Source: Palsa-343 sp036269135
Lineage (GTDB): Bacteria > Acidobacteriota > Terriglobia > Terriglobales > Acidobacteriaceae
NCBI GenBank assembly: GCA_036269135.1
Contig: DATASQ010000030.1
Coordinates: 1 to 64,000 of the forward strand
DNA length: 64,000 nucleotides
Reading direction: 5' to 3'
In this document: positions 8,940-17,589 of the stretch, piece by piece
Layout of the letters: every line of letters begins with the position of its first letter
Numbering within the stretch: the stretch's first letter is position 1
Made by a program: the position numbers and the translations under genes
The notes under the pieces: model-generated
Told to the model about the DNA's origin: nothing
Databases searched by the model: none
Seen by the model: only the letters and a program-made list of their open reading frames with translations

Positions 8940-9261
8940 GGCGAGAACAAGTGTACTCGATTTGAGAACAGCAAACCATTTCTATTATTTATGCAGAGGT
9001 CAATAATTCCAAGGACTGTGCGTAATCCACGCTACCCAACTAAACCGAGATGAGCATAAAGCTATCCTGCTGTAAATTAGCAGACTTGAGTGGAGCTGAA
9101 GCACCCCTATGGTTTAGCGCCCCAAAGATTCTGGCCCCAGTCTGACCCGTGAAAACCGGCCCCACTTTGCCCTCACATTAAGACCTACCGTTCGCTCCAA
9201 GTTGCTCTTTTTGAACGCCAACCGCTCTGAGCAAGCCTTTTTAGTTACAACGTTTTACCGC
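8940..9261. other. Intergenic island edge without genes
   Basis: No coding frame with a ribosome site is visible here. It presumably carries the promoter of the MNT-HEPN pair (reading left). At 9131-9168 the minus strand shows two copies of a TGGGGCC-type element close together, which resembles the repeated ends of some IS21-family elements, but there is no transposase. Confidence 0.5.
9131..9168. repeat. Short GTGGGGCC-type direct repeats, possible IS end remnant
   Basis: Read on the minus strand, AGTGGGGCCGG and ACTGGGGCCAG occur 22 bases apart around a GGTTTTCACGGGTCAG spacer. Multiple short terminal repeats of this look are known from IS21-like ends. No transposase gene or second end is visible, so this is a weak call. 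Confidence 0.3.
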
Positions 9262-9306
9262 CTCATAACCCAAAGGTCGCTGGTTCAAATCCAGCCCCCG
9301 CAACCA
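9262..9306 (+). other. Attachment site: 3' part of an initiator tRNA-Met gene
   Basis: The 45 bases run from the CTCATAA anticodon loop through the AAGGTC variable loop, a perfect T-stem (GCTGG/CCAGC) around TTCAAAT, and the CCCCGCA acceptor strand to the encoded ACCA end. The pattern matches bacterial tRNA-fMet, whose position 72 is A. The bases before the anticodon loop do not complete an anticodon stem, D-arm or acceptor 5' strand, so this is a fragment and not a working tRNA. A displaced tRNA 3' end is the standard footprint of tyrosine-recombinase integration into a tRNA. With the tRNA on the plus strand, the integrated DNA lies to the left and the intact gene should lie beyond position 1. 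Confidence 0.85.
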
Positions 9307-9320
9307 ACAAGTTTATGATT

Positions 9321-9931
9321 CTAAACGGCTTCCGGTATGAGTTCGGAGGCCTTTTCTACGTCTGGAGCCGATCCAGGCAAATCTTGGGCAAGGAATTCCC
9401 TGTCGAGAAGTGCCCCAGGTTGCTCGGCGGCTCGCATGTCGTCCAAGGTCATGAGGTGTGTGTATCCCATGGTGGTTGTGGCATCGACATGGCCGAGCCT
9501 TTCCTGCCGAATATCCGAGGCTCCCGAAACCTGCCATGCACAGGGATGACGCGGGCCTTCCCTCGCCCCTCCGGGACGTCATTGCATGCGACACCGGGTG
9601 CAGCGCCGCATTCCGGGCAGGACACCAGACACCATAGGGTTCAGGCAATGTCCCCGGACCAAGTAAAACAGTTCGACAGTCAGATCCATTGGTTTCTCCT
9701 CCGTTTGCCGATTCCTCGCACTTCGACCAAGCCGATCGGGCTCTCAAGGAAATAAACCATCCTGAACAGCCTGGCCCTGTTGAAAAGCCGGTTCATCAGT
9801 GCATTGAGGAGCCCCTTGCTTTTGCCGGACCGCTTCAGTCCTTTCAGCCATGTCTGAAATTCGAAAGCCTCCAATTCATCCAGCTTCGTTGTTCCCCATC
9901 TACCGCGAATGGTGTTACAGAGGCTGAGGTA
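9321..9931 (-). pseudogene. Decayed tyrosine recombinase (integrase)
   Basis: Two pieces of one integrase remain. At 9680-9931 there is a core-binding domain of about 84 residues (RWGTTKLDELEAFEFQTWLK through VRGIGKRRR). At 9321-9510, in another frame, lies the extreme C-terminus, with LGHVDATTTMGYTHL containing the catalytic Tyr. The part between, which should hold the catalytic Arg and HxxR boxes, is mostly gone or frame-disrupted. The gene points toward the tRNA fragment 15 bases away, the usual position of an integrase beside its att site. It may belong to an older element to the right, integrated in tandem with the defence island. Confidence 0.7.
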
Positions 9932-10181
9932 GGAAGTTACCGCTGAGTACGCCAAATCGACGTCACTGTTCGTGCGGTCTCCAGGCCTGTTTTGGTTCGC
10001 GAAATACTGCATTCCGGGCATGCGCGACGGTGGAGGCGGCTCTATCAGCAACATCTCCTCGACGATGCATCTGTTTCCTGGCCGCGCCGTTTGGACGAGC
10101 TCGATACCAGCCTGCGCCAGCTGCGGGCCCGGCGGAGGTTTATAGAATAGGAAATCGCACAAGCGGAGATTATTTCCAGAG

Positions 10182-12053
10182 ATGAAAGCGAAAAATCTCG
10201 CCAGAGCCATCCTGAATTGCGCTGTTCTCCTGCTGTTGATGGTCTCCACGCAATCGACTTCGCTGTTCGGTGAGCAGAACCATGGCGCGCCGGTGGCAGT
10301 CCTTTCCACACCCTGGACTGCGGAGGCGCAATCTGCCGCGGTGCCTCTGCCGGAGTATCCGCGGCCGCAAATGGTGCGTCGGGACTGGCTCAACCTGAAC
10401 GGAAGTTGGGATTACATGGGAGGAGCCAGCTGCATTTCCGTTACCGGGGCCGGCGATCGGCCGCCCGCCTTCCCCTTCACGCCGGAGCACATCAAGGTGC
10501 CCTTTCCGCCGGAATCCTATCTTTCCGGGATCATGCGGAAACAGGAGATCAATATGTGGTATCGGCGGAGCTTCACCCTCCCGGCTTTGTGGGAGAGAAA
10601 AAGAATATTGCTGCACTTCGGTGCTGTCGCCGAACAGGCGGCCGTATTCGTTAACGGACATTGGGCAGGCCGACACCTGGGACGCTGGGAGGCCTTTGAC
10701 TTCGATATCACCGACTTGCTGCATCCGGGCCGGAATGAGCTGGTGGTGGGGGCGAGGGACACTCACAGCGGGCTGAACTCGTGCGGCAAAGACTGCGTCA
10801 CGCATGGAGATTACACACCGACCTCGGGAATTTGGCAGACGGTCTGGCTGGAGCCCGTTCCGCGTTCCTACATACGAGGTCTGAAAATCACTCCCGATCC
10901 TGGCCATTTCCTGGTCAAGGTGAGGCCCGAGGTGTACGGGGAGGTGGGCCGAATCCGCATGGATGTAACGGCCGGCGGCAAAGCGGTCAGCCAGATCTCC
11001 GGCGACGGCGGCACCGCACTGGAAGTGCCGATTCGGCATCCGCACTTATGGTCGCCGGGGGAGCCCTTTCTTTACGATCTGAAAGTTGAGCTGGTGGATG
11101 ATCAGGGTCGGATCGTGGATCAGGTCGGGAGCTACTTCGGCATGCGGTCCATCAGCCTCGGAAGGGTGGATGGCAAGCTGCGGCCTTTGCTGAACGGCAG
11201 GTTCGTTTTTGAAATGGGGCCACTGGATCAGGGTTACTGGCCGGATGGACTCTACACGGCGCCGACGGATCAGGCAATCAGGTTCGATCTGGAAACGGTG
11301 AAGCGGCTCGGATTCAACATGGTGCGGAAGCACGCCAAGGTGGAGCCGCAGCGCTGGTACTACTGGGCGGATCGGCTTGGGTTACTGGTCTGGCAGGACA
11401 TGCCGTCCATGTGGTACCCGGATCAGGAGCCGGCGCGCACGCGAGGGCGATTCGAACGCGAGTGGCAGACGATCATCCAGCAACATGACAACTCGCCTTC
11501 GATCGTGACCTGGGTGCCCTTTAATGAGAACTGGGGCGCGTATGACGTCGCCCGCATCACCGCGTGGACGAAGAGGCTGGATCCGACGCGGCTGGTGGAT
11601 GGCAATTCCGGTTACAACAACGCGCCCGGCTATCGCAGGGCTCCCGGCGATCCGGGCAACGGTGATTTTAATGACCTGCATATTTACGTGGGCCCGGGAG
11701 ATCCACCCCAGCCCAGCGCCACTCGCGCGGCTGCGCTCGGGGAATACGGAGGAATCGGTTTGCTCGTCCCCGGCCATATGTGGCCCGGCAAGCACCATGC
11801 TTACGAGATGCAGCCGAGCGTCGATGCGCTGACGAGGCGCTTTGAGCAGGTCCAGTCGGCTTTGCTGCCGCTGATCAGGAACCGGGGCCTGAGCGCTGCC
11901 GTTTACACCCAGCTCACCGATGTAGAAGAGGAAGTGAATGGCTTTATAACCTATGACAGAAAGTTCGAGAAGATGGATTTCCAGCGGGTGCGCGCTGCAA
12001 ATGAAACTGTGTTGCGGGCGGGGAACGGGTTGAATTCTCCGGAACAGCGCTGA
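10182..12053 (+). CDS. Glycoside hydrolase family 2 protein, secreted
   Basis: A 623-residue protein with a signal peptide (hydrophobic stretch about residues 10-25). The layout is that of GH2: an N-terminal sugar-binding jelly roll (about 60-205), an Ig-like domain (about 210-310), then a TIM barrel. The acid/base motif TWVPFNENWG is present (NE pair at about 449-450), and a later GEYGG segment probably carries the nucleophile Glu. GH2 enzymes are retaining beta-galactosidases, glucuronidases or mannosidases; the sequence does not let me choose. It opens a glycan-use locus with GH35, GH92 and a TonB receptor. No strong ribosome site is seen at this ATG. Confidence 0.85.
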   Translation: MKAKNLARAILNCAVLLLLMVSTQSTSLFGEQNHGAPVAVLSTPWTAEAQSAAVPLPEYPRPQMVRRDWLNLNGSWDYMGGASCISVTGAGDRPPAFPFTPEHIKVPFPPESYLSGIMRKQEINMWYRRSFTLPALWERKRILLHFGAVAEQAAVFVNGHWAGRHLGRWEAFDFDITDLLHPGRNELVVGARDTHSGLNSCGKDCVTHGDYTPTSGIWQTVWLEPVPRSYIRGLKITPDPGHFLVKVRPEVYGEVGRIRMDVTAGGKAVSQISGDGGTALEVPIRHPHLWSPGEPFLYDLKVELVDDQGRIVDQVGSYFGMRSISLGRVDGKLRPLLNGRFVFEMGPLDQGYWPDGLYTAPTDQAIRFDLETVKRLGFNMVRKHAKVEPQRWYYWADRLGLLVWQDMPSMWYPDQEPARTRGRFEREWQTIIQQHDNSPSIVTWVPFNENWGAYDVARITAWTKRLDPTRLVDGNSGYNNAPGYRRAPGDPGNGDFNDLHIYVGPGDPPQPSATRAAALGEYGGIGLLVPGHMWPGKHHAYEMQPSVDALTRRFEQVQSALLPLIRNRGLSAAVYTQLTDVEEEVNGFITYDRKFEKMDFQRVRAANETVLRAGNGLNSPEQR

Positions 12054-12151
12054 CGCCTGTGGCCGCGGTCTGCGATCGCCCCTGCAACTGCCTGCGGAGC
12101 TTCGCGGAGCGCAGTCATGAGACCGGATTCGGGCCGCTTCGATGTATCCAC

Positions 12152-13594
12152 TCAGGGAAGCAGGTGGCACGCCACCACGTGCGTTTCTCTCGGCACTCCG
12201 GCCATGGTCTCCGTGCGCAGGAGAATTTCGAAATGATGGATTCCGGCCGAGGATGGGATTCCGCAGTTCCTGAGTGCCGGGGAGATGCGCGGCATATCGG
12301 TCACGAAGTCTCCGGCCGCCGCCGTTCCTTCCCCGTCGGCGCCGGCCAGCAGCAGGATTTGGCCGTTTTCATCGGGGTTCTGAACAAAAGCAATGATGGC
12401 AAAGGAGTATCCCGTGCCGCCTCCGTTTGCGCTGGGAACATAGGCCGCCGGTTCGGAAGGACGAGGGTGGGCATTGAGAATGTATTCGGAGCCCTTCCGG
12501 GTGTCGTAGACGAATTGAAAATCCAGCTCGCCCCTGAAAAGGGAAGACCATGGATTCGATCGGGGACTGCCGAGAAAAATGAAGTTGTCGTTGTTGCTCA
12601 GAAAGGACAACTGAAAGTCCCGCGACGGCTGCACTTCGAGCTTCTTAGAATACATCTCCGCGATTTCGGCGATTTTCACGGCGGTCGGAGCATCCGGGGC
12701 GGCGGAAAAATCGCCTGCCATCAACAGCAGTTCGCAGAGGCGAATCTGTTCTGGCGTGAGTTGGCCGGGGTCTGGAATGTACCGATGGTTGGCGTAGTCG
12801 GAGAGAGACAGATCGGTTTTGGTGATGCCCTGAACGGCATCGATATTGGGGTCGCTTGTGATCAGGTGCGCCGCGGCTGAGGAATCGAACAGAGCCGACC
12901 AGGGAAGGCCGGGGGCTGCCGAGGCGGGCGCGACCCGCCGGCCAGGCGACCGGAGCCACCACCCCAGGAAGGCTGCCAGGAGCAGAAGCGCCAGAATCGC
13001 CCCAGTCCGCCAGAAACTGCGAGCCTTACTCGCGGCGACGGCCACAGGGGGTGCGGCAATCGGCGGGGGCACGACAGTCTCGTGGTGCACCTCCCGAGCG
13101 GCATCCCAGGACGGCGAAAGGGGAGACGCCAGGGGAAGATGGTTATCCGGCGCGACCGCAGCGTGGGACTTGCGGCTGATGCGCGGAACGTAAGAACCCG
13201 ACGGCAGGTCGATGCGGAACTCGTCGCTGGTCCCGAACCAGCCGTAATGTTGAAGGAGGCGGCGACGAACATCGGAGGCGGTCACGCGGACGATGGCATC
13301 TTCGCCGGTGTCGTAAGAAGGTTGCCGATTGAAGAGCTGCACGCCGATCAGCCGCTCTTTCAATTGATCCAGCTCGCCCGCGAGGGACCGCTCGACGATG
13401 AATTCGAGAAACTGCGAACTGCGATGGCTCCCGCGGAAGGCAGGGCCGTCAATAATCTCTTTCAGCGTCTTTCGCAGGATGGCGAGATCCTGCTCCGAGG
13501 TGAAGGTTCCCGCCGACTCCAGCTCCTCGTCCTGGACGGCGGGAATTCTGCCTGGTGACCGTTTCAAAGGATGGCCGCTTTCGTCTCGGAGCAC
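12152..13594 (-). CDS. Membrane-anchored regulator-like protein
   Basis: A 480-residue protein in three parts. A cytoplasmic N-domain (about 35-140, with SQFLEFIVERSLAG, DAIVRVTASDVRRRL and FRIDLPSGSYVP) is common in Acidobacteriota next to transport and sugar genes. A Pro/Ala linker leads to one transmembrane helix at about 198-213, and an approximately 265-residue outer domain follows. Its type resembles CadC-like one-component regulators that bind DNA inside and sense outside; DNA binding is inferred, not shown by a classical motif. It is divergent from the TonB receptor gene, and the 564-base gap between them would hold both promoters. The start is GTG with only a weak ribosome site. Confidence 0.6.
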   Translation of the reverse strand: MLRDESGHPLKRSPGRIPAVQDEELESAGTFTSEQDLAILRKTLKEIIDGPAFRGSHRSSQFLEFIVERSLAGELDQLKERLIGVQLFNRQPSYDTGEDAIVRVTASDVRRRLLQHYGWFGTSDEFRIDLPSGSYVPRISRKSHAAVAPDNHLPLASPLSPSWDAAREVHHETVVPPPIAAPPVAVAASKARSFWRTGAILALLLLAAFLGWWLRSPGRRVAPASAAPGLPWSALFDSSAAAHLITSDPNIDAVQGITKTDLSLSDYANHRYIPDPGQLTPEQIRLCELLLMAGDFSAAPDAPTAVKIAEIAEMYSKKLEVQPSRDFQLSFLSNNDNFIFLGSPRSNPWSSLFRGELDFQFVYDTRKGSEYILNAHPRPSEPAAYVPSANGGGTGYSFAIIAFVQNPDENGQILLLAGADGEGTAAAGDFVTDMPRISPALRNCGIPSSAGIHHFEILLRTETMAGVPRETHVVACHLLP

Positions 13595-14158
13595 AATTCA
13601 CCGGCGAAGAACGGGTGAAGTCGCTCATCAATGGCTCTTCTGCATTCCCCGGGGGCGCGCACAAGGGCGAATGGAAAAAGGCATAAACCAGGTTGGAGTC
13701 TCAAGGATGTCTCTGGACCCTACGGTTGATGATTTAACAACCGAGGGAAATTCGCTGTCAAGATACCCAATGCTGCGGCGCGATTTCCCTGGCCCGGCTC
13801 ACCTGGCGAGCAGTCCATTCCGGACCTGCGGCGGTTCATAACGGAAATCGGAGGACTGCGAATCCTAAGGTCTCTACCGTTCCATTTCGACGATTCCAGT
13901 ATGTCATTTAATTTCAGCGTGATAGCGAAGCGTTACAGAATTTCGTAACGTTGAACCCTGGGGTGATGAGGACGAGAATAGTTTCGCACCGGGACGCAGG
14001 GCAGTTGAGAAAAGCCGGACCAGACACGGGCGGGTCACACAGAGCGATGCCAGAAGCCTGGCAGGCGCGAACTTCCTGCGGGAGTCCTGGAGGCGCAGAA
14101 GGACAGGCCGGACTGAGCGGCCTGCATCGACAGGTACCGTAATTTTTCGGAGGATTCA
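13595..14158. promoter_or_regulatory. Divergent promoter region between regulator and TonB receptor
   Basis: No gene is visible in these 564 bases. The inverted repeat CGTTAC (13931-13936) and GTAACG (13945-13950), 8 bases apart, is a candidate operator about 210 bases before the receptor start. A GGAGG ribosome site precedes the GTG start at 14159. Confidence 0.45.
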
Positions 14159-17100
14159 GTGAAGATCGCGTTATGGCCACGCAGAGGCGCTCATTTCTCA
14201 CAGCAGGATGGGCAACACCGTTTGTTCGCCTCCTATTTCCCCAAAGGGATCTGGCCACTTCTGGCCTTTCTCTGTCTTTCTGTCTTGCCCGCCTTCGGTC
14301 AGGGCGCAACCGCGAGCATCACCGGCATCATTACAGATCCCAGTGGAGCGGTGGTGCCGAACGTCACCGTGACCGCGGAGAACACGGCCACAAAGCTGAC
14401 GCAAACGACGAGGACCTCGCCTGCGGGCCTGTACAGCCTTTCGCCGCTGCCGCCGGGAGATTACCGCGTGACAGCGACCGGGCAGGGATTTGAGGGCTAC
14501 ACGGTGCTGACGACGTTAGCGGTAGGCGAGGCAGCATCGGTCAACATCGCGTTGAAAGTGGGGTCGGCGACGCAGAGTGTGACAGTGAATGCGGGACAGG
14601 TTCTGATTGACACCACCGACGCACAGATCAGCAATGTCATCAGTCAAACGGAAATTACGCAGCTGCCGTTGAACGGACGCAATCCGGCCGACCTGATCCT
14701 TCTGTCGCCCGGCATCCAGAACGTGCTGGACCTGGGCGGCGTGGGCACGCTGCCGGCGCCGAGTAATGTGTTTCCCTCGGAAACGGGCGGTTCGGGCAAC
14801 GGCCTGCAGCAGGGGAGCACGTTTGCCATGCTGGACGGCATTCCGAACATGGACACCTACGATGGGCTGATGCAGCCGTTTCCCAATCCGGATGCGACGC
14901 ACTCGTTCCAGGCGATCACCGATAACTACAGTGTGCAGTATGGATATTCACCGGCGGCCGTCATCAATATCGATACCAACAGTGGAACCAACAGCATCCA
15001 CGGCAACGCGTTCGAGTTTATCCGCAACAACGATTTGAATGCCACGAACTGGTTCAGCGGCGCGGTGAATCAATTGAAACAAAACCAGTTCGGCTTTTCC
15101 GTTGGCGGTCCGATCATCAAAAACAAGCTTTTCTACTTCGCCAACTATCAGGGAACGAGAGACACTACGTCATCGGCAACCCAAACCGCCTTTACGCCGA
15201 CGGCGGCCATGATGAACGGCGATTTCAGCGCCCTCCCGATGACGCTCAACGCGCCGTTTGCCACGGTCAACGGCAAGAAGAATCAGATCAATCCGGACCT
15301 GTTCAGTCCCGCAGCGGTGGCGATGGTCAGGGACGCTCTGCCCCTGGGGCAGGTCGCATCGACCGGGGAAGTGACCTTTCCAGGACCGACCATCGATGAG
15401 AGTTTCGAGGAAGGGACGGCGCGCCTGGACTACACGATGTCCCCCAAGATGCGCTTTTTCTTACGCAGCTTCGTCCAGGATTTTAACTCTCCGGCGGGAG
15501 TTATACCGGGGAACATCCTGGCGACCTCGGGTGCGAACAGCGGGCTCTTCTTTAACGAAGAAATCAGCAACACGTGGATCCCGACAGCGAGTCTGGTGAA
15601 TACAGTGAATGCCTCGTGGGTCTTCCTGAACGTATGGGCGGGAAACCAGCAACTGGGAGCCGATGGCAAGCCATTTTGCCTTTCAGAGGTCAGCCCTGGC
15701 ATCAATGATCCATCAGGATGCTACATGGAAGGAGTGGGCGCGAGTTTCAGCTCGCCCGGCGATGTGCCGAATGTCAATCCCAGAACCACGTGGTGGCTCT
15801 CGGATAATGCGATCAAGACCGTCGGAGCCCACACGATCCAGTTTGGCGGTGACTTTGCGCACCAGTATTCGAATAACCTGACTACCTGGCCCGCCGCGAT
15901 GAGTATCCAATTCAGCGGCCAATACACGGGCTACGCGAACGCCGATTTCCTCCTGGGCGACGCGAGTAGTTTTTACCAGGGCGCATCGCAATACACGGCT
16001 GTGGTTGGCGTTCAGTTAGGGCTTTACGCGCAGGATCAATACCACGTGAACAAGAGACTGACCGTGACTGCGGGCTTGCGCTGGGACCCTGACTTTGCGC
16101 CTGCCGCGCTTGACGGCGGGTTGGTATTTGATCCCGGGCAGCAAAGCAAGATATATCCCAGCGCGCCCGCGGGTGTCCTCTATGCCGGGGACAAGGGGGC
16201 GGACTCGGCGCTGCGGCCTTCGGGCATCGCGTACTTCGAGCCGCGGCTCTCGGCGGCATTCGCCATTACGCCGACCACGGTTTTTCGCGCGGGTTTTGGC
16301 ATGTTCCAGGCGCCAATGTTCTGGGCCTACTACAACCACACGACCGGCATAGCGCCTACCGATCCGGAATACAATCTTTCGGCTACGGCGAGCAGTCCCA
16401 TTTCCTTTGAGAACCCGTGGGAGTCGTTTTCGGCGTCGGGCGGCAAAAGCCCGTTCCCGTCGCCCCAGCCGTTCACCCCGGACCCGCACCTGCCGGCGTC
16501 CGAAGCGGTTTTCCTTTTGCCGATGTCGGTGGGAGATGCTTTCGCGCCCGACTTCCGGCTGCCGATGACGCAGACGTGGAACGCCGGAATTGAAAAGCAA
16601 ATGAGCCGAACCCTGGGGTTGAACCTGACCTATATTGGAAGCGAGACCTACCACCAGGCGGCGATTGTGGATATGAACCCTGGCATCTATACAAGTGGCG
16701 ATAACCGTACCACTTACCCGGACTTCTCCAACATTGATGAGGTGTGGCCCGAAGGGACAGCCAGCTACAACGCCATGCAAATAGGTGCGGTCATGCATAA
16801 CTTTGACAATCTTTATGTGGATTCGCACTTCACCTGGTCCAAGGCGACAGACCTGACGGATTCCGGCAACACAGCCTGGCACGGCTCACTCGGCGATCCG
16901 TTCCTTGATCCGGCCAACCGGAACTGGAACCGGGGCATAGCGGGCACGAACGTTCCGCTGGCCTGGGTGTCGTCGGTGGTATACACGACCCCGCGGCTCA
17001 GCGCACAGAACTTCCTGGTGCGGACGGTGGGCGGATCCTGGGAGGTAAGCGGGATCGGGACGCTGCAGTCCGGTTATCCGTTCTCGATCTGGGGCGGCAA

Positions 17101-17497
17101 CGGCGGTGACAGCTCGGGGTCGCTGCAGTGGGGCGACCGCGCCAATCTGGTGTCCGGGCAGTCGTTCGGCGTGCACCATGGATCGCAGGCGCAGTGGCTT
17201 GCGCGCTACTTCAATACCGGCGCCTTTGCTCCCAACGCCCCCGGCACCTTCGGCGACACAGGAAAAAACATACTCAAAGGTCCGGGCATGGATACCTGGG
17301 ACGTTGCCATGATGAAGAACTTCCCCTTCCGCGAAAGGTACAATGTGCAGTTCCGCTGGGAGATGTACAACGCATTCAACCACCCTAATTTCGGGTTACC
17401 GGACACCACGGTGACCGATCCTAACTTTGGACAGATCACCGGGATTGGTGTTGTGCCGCCTCGCGTGATGCAGGGAGCCCTCAAGCTGTCGTTCTAG
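14159..17497 (+). CDS. TonB-dependent receptor with carboxypeptidase-regulatory-like domain
   Basis: A 1112-residue outer-membrane receptor. The signal peptide ends near residue 47 (LPAFGQ). An Ig-like carboxypeptidase-regulatory domain follows (about 50-135, with GIITDPSGAVVPNVTVTAEN), then a plug with the family motif LPLNGRNPADLILLSPGI, and a beta-barrel to the C-terminus, which ends ALKLSF. Such Oar/SusC-like receptors import large ligands, mostly oligosaccharides, using TonB energy. The GTG start has GGAGG six bases upstream. Position between a membrane-anchored regulator and GH35/GH92 genes makes a glycan fragment the likely cargo. A strong hairpin follows 33 bases after the stop. The gene is full length with no lesions seen. 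Confidence 0.92.
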   Translation: MKIALWPRRGAHFSQQDGQHRLFASYFPKGIWPLLAFLCLSVLPAFGQGATASITGIITDPSGAVVPNVTVTAENTATKLTQTTRTSPAGLYSLSPLPPGDYRVTATGQGFEGYTVLTTLAVGEAASVNIALKVGSATQSVTVNAGQVLIDTTDAQISNVISQTEITQLPLNGRNPADLILLSPGIQNVLDLGGVGTLPAPSNVFPSETGGSGNGLQQGSTFAMLDGIPNMDTYDGLMQPFPNPDATHSFQAITDNYSVQYGYSPAAVINIDTNSGTNSIHGNAFEFIRNNDLNATNWFSGAVNQLKQNQFGFSVGGPIIKNKLFYFANYQGTRDTTSSATQTAFTPTAAMMNGDFSALPMTLNAPFATVNGKKNQINPDLFSPAAVAMVRDALPLGQVASTGEVTFPGPTIDESFEEGTARLDYTMSPKMRFFLRSFVQDFNSPAGVIPGNILATSGANSGLFFNEEISNTWIPTASLVNTVNASWVFLNVWAGNQQLGADGKPFCLSEVSPGINDPSGCYMEGVGASFSSPGDVPNVNPRTTWWLSDNAIKTVGAHTIQFGGDFAHQYSNNLTTWPAAMSIQFSGQYTGYANADFLLGDASSFYQGASQYTAVVGVQLGLYAQDQYHVNKRLTVTAGLRWDPDFAPAALDGGLVFDPGQQSKIYPSAPAGVLYAGDKGADSALRPSGIAYFEPRLSAAFAITPTTVFRAGFGMFQAPMFWAYYNHTTGIAPTDPEYNLSATASSPISFENPWESFSASGGKSPFPSPQPFTPDPHLPASEAVFLLPMSVGDAFAPDFRLPMTQTWNAGIEKQMSRTLGLNLTYIGSETYHQAAIVDMNPGIYTSGDNRTTYPDFSNIDEVWPEGTASYNAMQIGAVMHNFDNLYVDSHFTWSKATDLTDSGNTAWHGSLGDPFLDPANRNWNRGIAGTNVPLAWVSSVVYTTPRLSAQNFLVRTVGGSWEVSGIGTLQSGYPFSIWGGNGGDSSGSLQWGDRANLVSGQSFGVHHGSQAQWLARYFNTGAFAPNAPGTFGDTGKNILKGPGMDTWDVAMMKNFPFRERYNVQFRWEMYNAFNHPNFGLPDTTVTDPNFGQITGIGVVPPRVMQGALKLSF

Positions 17498-17530
17498 CCT
17501 GCAGCTGAGCGCACCAGTCCTGACGCTGAC

Positions 17531-17566
17531 ACATCCGTTTGTCATTGACCGATGGCAAACGGATGT
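17531..17566 (+). terminator. Perfect 11-bp hairpin, terminator- or attenuator-like
   Basis: ACATCCGTTTG (17531-17541) and CAAACGGATGT (17556-17566) form a perfect 11-bp stem around a 14-base loop. It lies 33 bases after the TonB-receptor stop and ends 23 bases before the probable GH35 start. There is no U-run after it, so it may reduce read-through or protect the upstream mRNA and not be a classical rho-independent terminator. Confidence 0.55.
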
Positions 17567-17589
17567 CCTTCTACAGGGGGAAAGAGAAA

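Noticed and set aside
9262..9306. Complete tRNA gene
   Set aside because: Only the anticodon loop to the CCA end is present; no 5' acceptor strand, D-arm or 5' anticodon stem is found upstream.
1..9306. DISARM or BREX system
   Set aside because: An SNF2 helicase is present, but no methyltransferase, DUF1998, phospholipase-D-like, PglZ or BrxC partner is encoded.
10170..11045. Minus-strand frame of 291 codons overlapping the GH2 gene
   Set aside because: The GH2 protein on the plus strand has a signal peptide and catalytic motifs; the opposite frame has none.
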